Source: Verrucomicrobiota bacterium | GTDB lineage: Bacteria; Verrucomicrobiota; Verrucomicrobiia; Opitutales; UBA953 | Length of the DNA: 64,000 nucleotides | Assembly: GCA_026397965.1 (NCBI GenBank) | Contig: JAPLTU010000048.1 | Coordinates: 1-64,000, forward strand | Direction of reading: 5' to 3' | Shown: positions 57,760 through 64,000 of the stretch, one piece after another | Numbering within the stretch: position 1 is the first letter of the stretch | How the letters are laid out: each line of letters opens with the position of its first letter | Notes under the pieces: model-generated | Seen by the model: the letters and a program-made list of their open reading frames with translations, nothing else | What the model was told of the DNA's origin: nothing | Databases searched by the model: none | Program-made: the position numbers and the translations under genes

Positions 57760-57789
57760 GAAGCCCGACTCCTTGAGTCGGGCTTCTTT
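57760..57789 (+). terminator. Rho-independent terminator of the gltBD operon
   Basis: GAAGCCCGACT-CCTTG-AGTCGGGCTTC is a perfect 11-bp stem followed by TTT. Confidence 0.92.
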
Positions 57790-57801
57790 GTGTCGGAAGC
57801 G

Positions 57802-57911
57802 TGACTCGCGGAGTCATGCCATCGACACCTTCGCGTGTAAAAATGTCACGCGCATGCGACTTAAGTGAACAAAACTAACCACGTACGTGACGCTTTCAGC
57901 GCACTTCACTT
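57802..57911. promoter_or_regulatory. Cluster of inverted repeats upstream of the giant surface-protein gene
   Basis: The intergenic region 57790-58025 contains TGACTC-GCG-GAGTCA (57802-57816), the perfect palindrome CACGTACGTG (57880-57889), and the outer pair AAGTGAA (57863-57869) and TTCACTT (57905-57911). GTGAC/GTCAC is repeated four or five times. These look like protein-binding sites controlling the adhesin gene, but no known operator is recognised. Confidence 0.45.
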
Positions 57912-58016
57912 ATCCGTCACAAAATAAAACTGAAACCGCCACAACTGCATAACATTCCGACACCTTGCCGACCAATAATCTTAACTTTCCGCCGCCCGAA
58001 CTTTCGTGCAAGCCTC

Positions 58017-58020
58017 GAGG
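58017..58020 (+). promoter_or_regulatory. Ribosome-binding site deciding a GTG start
   Basis: GAGG lies 5 nt before the GTG at 58026, while the ATG at 58041 has no such sequence at the right distance. This favours the GTG. Confidence 0.5.
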
Positions 58021-58025
58021 TAATC

Positions 58026-61000
58026 GTGAGATTCGACGCCATGCGCAAACCGTCGTCGATCACCTGGCTCCTGGCCGCCGCGCGTCTGATCGGTTCCCAT
58101 CCCCTGCCCCGCACCGCACTGATCGCCGGCGCAGTCCTCGCCGCAACGGTGATTCCACAAGAAGCAAAGGCGGCACTCGTGTATTGGAATCAAGCCGGAA
58201 CAGGTGGAACTTGGACGAGTTCACTTTGGGGCACGAGTGCTAGCGGACCTTTTACGGGCGCGTGGGTTGCAAGTAATGATGTCGTGTTTGGCGGGTCAAC
58301 TGCTGCAACCATCACATTTGCAACGACAACGGTTGGAAACATTACGGTTGATACGGATACGACGGTTAGCCAAGCCGGCACGGCGACGTGGAAGGTAGGC
58401 GGAAGCACTGTAACTGTTGCGGCAGGAAAAACCCTTACTTGGATTACTCAAGGATGGTCGCAAGCAGCTGCTCAAATTATTACTAAAAGTGGATCGGGAA
58501 CATGGAACATCGGGGCCCAAGGTAACGCCCTCATTGCTGGAAGTAGCTTTACTCTGAGTGCAGGAACGGTGATTTTAACCGGAAACAATAGTTTGGGTGG
58601 AAGCAATTCTGCCTTAAATATTAACGGTGGGACTATTCAATCCACCGGCACAAGAGCTTTTGCAAACTCTGCAGTAACCATAGGGGCTGATTTCACTAAT
58701 CAGGGGACCGGAAATGCAACCTACTCTGGTACCGTTGCGCTCGGTGGGGCTCTTAGAACGATAACAAATGACACCGCCTCAGGCAGTCGTGTTTACTCGG
58801 GCGTTGTCTCAAACACTGGATCAAATGGTATCACGTTCACGGCAACAACACAGGGGGCGACCGGTAGTGGCAGCACGAACTTTACCAACGCAACCAATAC
58901 TTTTACAGGCCCAATAACGATATCCAACGGTGAAGTGATCTTCGCGAGCGCGAACTCGCTTGGAAACGTCAATAACGCCATCGTGATTGATGCAGGTCGC
59001 CTGACGATGACGACGGGAGATATTGCGTCAACTCACTCCATTTCACTTGGGTCGACCCTCTCTTCTGCAACAGCCACGGGGACCTCGATCAGCGTACAAA
59101 CTGGCGGCACTACCAATTACACGGGGGTACTCACAGACCTAACTACTGGAGGGATTTTAGCCAAACAAGCCACCGGCACATTGATTCTTGGCGGTGTGAG
59201 TACTTACACTGGGCAAACTTACATCAATAATGGCACTTTGAAAATAGCTGTTGGTAGCAATCGGTTACCTACCACAACTATTCTCAACTTGGGCCAGGCC
59301 TCCAGCAATAACCTGGGGACTTTCGACCTTAATGCATTCAGCCAGACGGTGGCGGGTTTAGTTTCCACTTCCGGTACAAGCGTCTCCACTACCCTTTTAA
59401 ATACTGTCACATCCGCCTCGGCCGCTACCCTAACCATCAATACGGGAGCTTCGACTTCTTATACTTATAGCGCAGGTACCGCGGCGAATTCCGGTATCAT
59501 CACCGGTGCGGTTTCCATTATCAAAAGCGGCAGTGGAACGCAGACCTTCGGGGGCGCGAATACCTACAATGGCACGACGACGATCAACGGCGGCACCCTA
59601 AGTGTAGGCTCGATCGGGAATGGCGGCGTGACCGGCAATCTCGGCGCGGCGTCCAACGCGGCTGCCAATCTCGTGCTGAACGGGGGTACGTTGCAATACA
59701 CGGGGACGGGGACGACTTCCTCCGACCGTAACTTCACCCTCGGAACTTATGGCGGTACGTTCGATGCCGCGGGCGCTTCGGGCACCTTCACGCTTTCAGG
59801 TAGCGCTACCCTTTCCGGCACCGATACGGCCCGCACACTGACACTGACTTCCTCTTCAGGGACGCAAGATGGCGCACTCTCGGGTACCCTCGGAAATAAT
59901 GGCACCGGCGCCACGGCGTTAACAAAGACGGGGAGTAGCACCTGGACGCTGTCCGGGAACAACACCTACTCCGGCGCGACCTCGGTCTCGGCCGGTATCC
60001 TGACCGCCGGCCATGCTGCCGCTTTCGGAACGAGCACGGTTACAATCAATGGCGGCACGCTCGCCCTTGGCGCCTTCATCATCACCAATAACGTCACGCT
60101 CACTTCCGGCACCCTCTCCTCCACCACAGGCTCGATCGCAGCCAACAAGGTCACCCCGGCAGCCGGCACCATTTCGGCCATCCTTTCCGGCAGTAGTAAC
60201 TTCGCTAAGTCGGCGGCCGGCACGCTGACTCTCTCGGGCGTCAACACCTTCACGGGCACGACCACGGTCTCGAGCGGTACGCTGATTGCCAACACCGGCA
60301 CCCTGGCCACCACGAGCGGCATCATCGTCAACGGCGCCACCTTCACGGCGGTCGATTATAATTCCGCCGCCACCCTTGACCTCAATGCCAGCGGTACGGC
60401 CACGATCTCAAGCATTGCCGGCCTCTCCGTCGGCGCCGTGTCCAACTTAAACACCACCGCCGACTCCTTGGATTTCAACGGGGCCTCCGGCACGATCACC
60501 CTGGCTTCACTCTCCGGAGCCGGCAAGACGCGCTTCCGCTCTGCGGCCACGATCACCTCAAACGGTATCTCCGCCGGAACCGTCGACGTCGCCGGTCTGC
60601 TCACGGGCACCCTGGGCGGCGGCACGGTCAACGCCGGCTCGCTCACCTCGACCTCCATCACCGGCGGTACAAACACCATCACGGGCGCCGCAGGTATCAC
60701 CACCTTTAACTCCTCCAGCGGCTCGACGACCGTCGGCGGCGTGGCGACCATCACCACCCTGACGACCGGCACGCTCAATCTGAACGGACTCACGTCTTCG
60801 ATTGCCACGCTCAACGGCGGCGCGATTACCCTTGGCACCACCGCCCTCACCGTCTCGGCCGGCACCAGCTCGACCGGCATCTCGGGCGCAAGCGGTAGTC
60901 TCGTCAAAAACACCAGCGGCACCCTCACCCTTTCGGGTACCCACACCTACGGCGGAACCACGACCGTCAGTGCTGGCTCCCTGATCGTCAACGGTGCTCT

Positions 61001-64000
61001 CGCCAGCGGCTCAGCCGTAAGCGTCAATAACACCGGCACCTTGGGCGGCTCTGGCACGGTCGGCGCCGTGACCGTTAACTCCGGCGGTACGATCAGCCCT
61101 GGCAATAGCCCGGGAACGCTCACCACGGGCAATATGACCTTCGCCACCGGCGGTAATTACAACTGGCAACTCCTCAATTCGGGTAGCGCCGCAGGCACGG
61201 GTTATGACTTCATCAGCAGCACGGGTAGCTTGACCATCAACGCTACCTCGGTAACGCCCTTTAAAATCAACCTTTGGTCGCTCTCGGGCAGCTCGACGAG
61301 TGGGAATGCGACCTTCAACGCGAATGCGAATCTGACTTTGACCTTGGGAACTTTCGCCACCGGCATCTCGGGTTTTGACGCGGCCAAGTTCTCCATCGTC
61401 ACCATCGCTGCGAACGGGACCGATGGTTTTTCTAACACCCTGAACGGCGCCTTCACGGTCGCGCAGAGCGGCAATAACCTCAATCTCGTCTACACCACGA
61501 ACTACGTCGCCTCTGCCGATTCGACCTACACCGGCGGCGCGGGCAACTGGAGCACTGTGGGTAATTGGAGTGGCGGAGCTGGAGCGACCAACGGCAACGC
61601 GCTTATCTTCTCCGGCACTGGCGGCGGCGTGACGTCCAATGACGTGACGCTTGACCCTATCCCGAGCCTCACTTTCTCCGCCGCCGCCGGAGCCTACACG
61701 CTCAACGGCAACGCCTTGACCTTCGGAACCAACGGTATTCTGAACAGCTCGGCCTCCACCCAGACCATCGGCTTAAACCTGACCCAAGGAGCTAACTCCT
61801 CGATCACCGCCACGGGCGGAGCGCTCGTTCTCAATGGTTCATTAGATAACGCGGGCTTCACCCTCAGCCTCACCGGTGCGAGCAATCTCACCACCGGGAG
61901 TCTCCTGGGCTCGGGCGCGATTACCAAATCGGGGGACGGCACCTTGACGCTTAACGGCACCGTCGCGACCAACACTTTCAATGTCTCCCAAGGCACCTTG
62001 CTCCTGGGAGCAGCTGATCGCCTGGCTAATACGGCCACCCTGACCGGCTCGGGCTCGGCCACCATCAATCTGGGTGGCTACACCGACACGATCGCGACCT
62101 ATAATCAGTCAGGCACCGCGACGCTGACCAACGGCACGCTCACCGCCGCAAACTACAACCTCACCGGCGGTACCATAAGCGGCAACTTGGGCGACGGCAC
62201 CCTGACCGCCGCGAGCGGTACCACGACGCTCTCGGGCAGCATCGGAGCCACCACCGTCAATGTTTCCGGCGGCACCCTCAGCACCTCCGCCGCCAATCGC
62301 CTCGCGGATACCGCGACCATCAATCTCTCCTCCGGCACTTTGACGCTGGGCGGCAATGACACCATCGGTGCATTGGCCCTTTCCGGCGGTACCCTCAGCG
62401 GCACCTCCTACGTGCTCACTGCCGCCACCTATGCCCTCACCGGCGGCACCGTCAACGCCCAGCTCGGCGCTGGAGCCATCACCGTCACCACCGGCACGAC
62501 CACCCTCGGTTCGGCCGGACGACTCAACTCTACCGCCACCCTCGCGATCAACAGCGGCACCCTTTCACTCGGCGGCAACGAAACCGTCAGCACGCTGACT
62601 TTGGCGGGCGGCACCCTCAGCGGCACCGGCACCCTCACCGCGACGACCTACGACCTCAATAGCGGCACCCTGAGCGCGAACACCGGAACTGGTACACTGA
62701 ACTTTAATGGCACCCTGACACTTTCAGTCACTTCCTCCGCCACCGTGGTCAACGTGACCGCCGGCACCATTACGCTTGGTTCCGCGAACCGCTTCACCGG
62801 GACGCCGGCGGTCACGCTCTCGGCCGGTACGACCCTGAACCTCGGTGGCAACCAAACCATGGGTTCGTTGGCTGGCACGGGCTCGCTGGCCAACGCCGTC
62901 GCGAGTTCGATTCTAACCACGGGCGGAGCTAATACCTCGACCGACTTCGGCGGCACCCTCAGCGGCGTCGGCGGCCTAACCAAGACCGGCAGCGGTAATC
63001 AGACCCTTTCCCAAGCCAATACCTTTGGCGGAGCGACTCTCATCTCTGGCGGTACCCTGACGGCAAGCATCACCGGTGCCCTGGGCAGCACGAGCGGCAT
63101 CACGGTCAACGGCGCAATTCTTAGCGCGCTTGATTACAATACTTCCGCCACCCTTACGCTCGACACTACGGGAACGGCGACGATCAGCGGAACCGGTCTC
63201 ACGATTGCGGGTGCGGTCACGAACGCCAATACCACCGCCAGTGCCCTTAATTTCAATAACGGCTCGGGCACGATCACCCTCGCCTCGCTCACAGGAGCTG
63301 GCTCGACCCGCTTCGGCAGTAACGCAACCATTACTGGCGGCGTCAGCGCCGGTACCGTCACCGTCGCCGGCCTCCTCACTGCGGCGGTCTCGAGTGGCAC
63401 CGTCACCGCCGGCACCCTCACCGGCAACATCACCGGCGGCAACGTCACCTCCACCGGACTGCTGACGGGCACGCTGGGTGGCGGCACGGTCAACGCCGGC
63501 TCGCTCAGTTCCACCTCCGTCACCGGCGGCACGAACACCATCACCGGCGCCGCTTCGATCACCACCTTCAACTCCTCCAGCGGTTCGACGACCGTTAACG
63601 GCGTGGCGACCATCACCACCCTGACCACCGGCACGCTCAACCTGAACGGTGCGACGTCTTCGATCGCGACGCTCAACGGCGGCACCATCACCCTTGGAAC
63701 CACCGCCCTCACCGTCTCGGCCGGCACCAGTGCGGGTAGCATCAGCGGCGCCACCGGTAGCCTGATCTTCAGCGGGAGCACCACTCTTTCCGGCACCAAT
63801 ACCTATGGCGGCGGCACGACGGTCAATACCGGGACCCTCACGGTCGGCGCGACCACCGCCCTGCCGACCAGCGGCGCCATCGCCATCAACTCCGCCAGCT
63901 TACTCACCCTGAATATCGCGGGGACATTCGGCGGAGTCGGCCAGACCCTTACGCTCAATGCCAATCAGGCCAACAGCCCGATCCTCGGTTCGCTGAGTAA
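58026..64000 (+). CDS. Giant autotransporter-type beta-strand-repeat surface protein (partial, runs off right edge)
   Basis: Open from GTG 58026 (or ATG 58041) to the edge, at least 1991 codons. A long signal peptide (core LIAGAVLAATVI, cleavage near AKA-A, residue ~50) precedes a Gly/Thr/Ser/Asn-rich passenger made of autotransporter-associated beta-strand repeats of the form L-x-K-x-G-x-G-T-x-T-L-S-G-x-N-T-Y-x-G, for example TLSGNNTYSGATSVSAGIL and TLTLSGTHTYGGTTTVSAG. A unit-ending block (GGSGTVGAVTVNSGGTISPG, then NSPGTL and NLNLVY) occurs near 61050-61490 and is followed by a new GNWSTVGNWSGG start block. The C-terminus, with a barrel or a PEP-CTERM signal, is not visible. Predicted role: adhesion or surface matrix. 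All minus-strand frames here are shadows. Confidence 0.9.
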   Translation, partial: MRFDAMRKPSSITWLLAAARLIGSHPLPRTALIAGAVLAATVIPQEAKAALVYWNQAGTGGTWTSSLWGTSASGPFTGAWVASNDVVFGGSTAATITFATTTVGNITVDTDTTVSQAGTATWKVGGSTVTVAAGKTLTWITQGWSQAAAQIITKSGSGTWNIGAQGNALIAGSSFTLSAGTVILTGNNSLGGSNSALNINGGTIQSTGTRAFANSAVTIGADFTNQGTGNATYSGTVALGGALRTITNDTASGSRVYSGVVSNTGSNGITFTATTQGATGSGSTNFTNATNTFTGPITISNGEVIFASANSLGNVNNAIVIDAGRLTMTTGDIASTHSISLGSTLSSATATGTSISVQTGGTTNYTGVLTDLTTGGILAKQATGTLILGGVSTYTGQTYINNGTLKIAVGSNRLPTTTILNLGQASSNNLGTFDLNAFSQTVAGLVSTSGTSVSTTLLNTVTSASAATLTINTGASTSYTYSAGTAANSGIITGAVSIIKSGSGTQTFGGANTYNGTTTINGGTLSVGSIGNGGVTGNLGAASNAAANLVLNGGTLQYTGTGTTSSDRNFTLGTYGGTFDAAGASGTFTLSGSATLSGTDTARTLTLTSSSGTQDGALSGTLGNNGTGATALTKTGSSTWTLSGNNTYSGATSVSAGILTAGHAAAFGTSTVTINGGTLALGAFIITNNVTLTSGTLSSTTGSIAANKVTPAAGTISAILSGSSNFAKSAAGTLTLSGVNTFTGTTTVSSGTLIANTGTLATTSGIIVNGATFTAVDYNSAATLDLNASGTATISSIAGLSVGAVSNLNTTADSLDFNGASGTITLASLSGAGKTRFRSAATITSNGISAGTVDVAGLLTGTLGGGTVNAGSLTSTSITGGTNTITGAAGITTFNSSSGSTTVGGVATITTLTTGTLNLNGLTSSIATLNGGAITLGTTALTVSAGTSSTGISGASGSLVKNTSGTLTLSGTHTYGGTTTVSAGSLIVNGALASGSAVSVNNTGTLGGSGTVGAVTVNSGGTISPGNSPGTLTTGNMTFATGGNYNWQLLNSGSAAGTGYDFISSTGSLTINATSVTPFKINLWSLSGSSTSGNATFNANANLTLTLGTFATGISGFDAAKFSIVTIAANGTDGFSNTLNGAFTVAQSGNNLNLVYTTNYVASADSTYTGGAGNWSTVGNWSGGAGATNGNALIFSGTGGGVTSNDVTLDPIPSLTFSAAAGAYTLNGNALTFGTNGILNSSASTQTIGLNLTQGANSSITATGGALVLNGSLDNAGFTLSLTGASNLTTGSLLGSGAITKSGDGTLTLNGTVATNTFNVSQGTLLLGAADRLANTATLTGSGSATINLGGYTDTIATYNQSGTATLTNGTLTAANYNLTGGTISGNLGDGTLTAASGTTTLSGSIGATTVNVSGGTLSTSAANRLADTATINLSSGTLTLGGNDTIGALALSGGTLSGTSYVLTAATYALTGGTVNAQLGAGAITVTTGTTTLGSAGRLNSTATLAINSGTLSLGGNETVSTLTLAGGTLSGTGTLTATTYDLNSGTLSANTGTGTLNFNGTLTLSVTSSATVVNVTAGTITLGSANRFTGTPAVTLSAGTTLNLGGNQTMGSLAGTGSLANAVASSILTTGGANTSTDFGGTLSGVGGLTKTGSGNQTLSQANTFGGATLISGGTLTASITGALGSTSGITVNGAILSALDYNTSATLTLDTTGTATISGTGLTIAGAVTNANTTASALNFNNGSGTITLASLTGAGSTRFGSNATITGGVSAGTVTVAGLLTAAVSSGTVTAGTLTGNITGGNVTSTGLLTGTLGGGTVNAGSLSSTSVTGGTNTITGAASITTFNSSSGSTTVNGVATITTLTTGTLNLNGATSSIATLNGGTITLGTTALTVSAGTSAGSISGATGSLIFSGSTTLSGTNTYGGGTTVNTGTLTVGATTALPTSGAIAINSASLLTLNIAGTFGGVGQTLTLNANQANSPILGSLS
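60301..60962 (+). repeat. Internal duplicated segment, copy 1
   Basis: This part of the giant gene, from ACGAGCGGCATCATCGTCAA to the segment coding TLGTTALTVSAGTS, reappears with clear nucleotide similarity at 63076-63800. Shared runs include GGCACGGTCAACGCCGGCTC and ACCGCCCTCACCGTCTCGGC. Confidence 0.75.
63076..63800 (+). repeat. Internal duplicated segment, copy 2
   Basis: Second copy of 60301-60962, about 2.8 kb downstream and in frame. It carries roughly 75 extra bases near 63370-63450 made of additional short GTC/GGC-rich coils. The two copies lie at similar places in the two passenger units. Confidence 0.75.

Noticed and set aside
60356-63799. Several Val/Pro/Ala-rich minus-strand frames
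   Set aside because: Reverse complement of the Gly/Thr/Ser repeat codons of the giant gene; composition explains them.
58150-64000. Possible CRISPR or DNA-level tandem array
   Set aside because: The repetition is degenerate, in frame, and matches protein beta-strand repeats; no regular spacer length.

Overview
The window looks like a chromosomal segment of a GC-rich, Gram-negative, aerobic bacterium of the Verrucomicrobiota, most likely class Opitutae. This is inferred from the gene mix, not from a marker gene: an exosortase, a giant autotransporter-type repeat protein, a COG3014/YcfL/LpoB outer-membrane lipoprotein cluster, many start codons without a Shine-Dalgarno sequence, and a core-genome layout. 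No rRNA or tRNA gene is present. One RNA gene, a tmRNA (ssrA), is clear.

Layout. 1-4610 is the most accessory-like part: the start of a secreted ceramidase-like enzyme (runs off the left edge), an SOS-type umuDC operon with a palindromic operator, and a DUF3800 gene followed 9 nt later by a strong two-stem RNA structure, the pair lying between two ~135-bp imperfect direct repeats. Multi-hairpin intergenic repeats with GGTAGGG/CCCTACC ends lie on both outer sides. 4614-16786 holds cysK, infA, tadA, a Tat-exported superoxide dismutase, a secreted esterase and beta-helix pair, an adenylate-kinase-like protein, a secreted protein of unknown function, glycogen phosphorylase, and an Aas-type acyltransferase/acyl-ACP synthetase.

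16887-25463 is one tightly overlapping plus-strand operon: a Yej/Opp-type peptide importer (two permeases with large inserts, binding protein, two ATPases), an exosortase with its Cys/Arg/His triad, and glycogen synthase. A TorF-like porin, lipA and a UvrD-family helicase follow. 29421-40753 is a long housekeeping run: serA, plsY, hom, lysC, a 929-aa exported helical-repeat protein, an ExbB/ExbD-like pair lacking key proton-pathway residues, uppS, cdsA and miaA. A peroxiredoxin, aconitase and aroQ follow.

44835-51441 is mostly minus strand: an FAD oxidoreductase, the lipoprotein trio, an AEC-family transporter, ssrA (plus strand), and a THUMP-type RNA methyltransferase with an N-terminal helical-repeat domain. 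51765-57738 is the glutamate synthase operon. Its large-subunit gene gltB is broken by an internal deletion of about 48 codons with a frameshift, or is misassembled there, while gltD is intact. From 58026 to the right edge runs one open giant gene for a surface beta-helix protein. It has at least two concatenated passenger units, an internal duplication of about 0.7 kb, and a compositionally distinct N-terminal 1.5 kb.

The best candidate for an under-described system is the DUF3800 gene with its adjacent structured RNA and flanking direct repeats. The most consequential anomaly is the gltB lesion.
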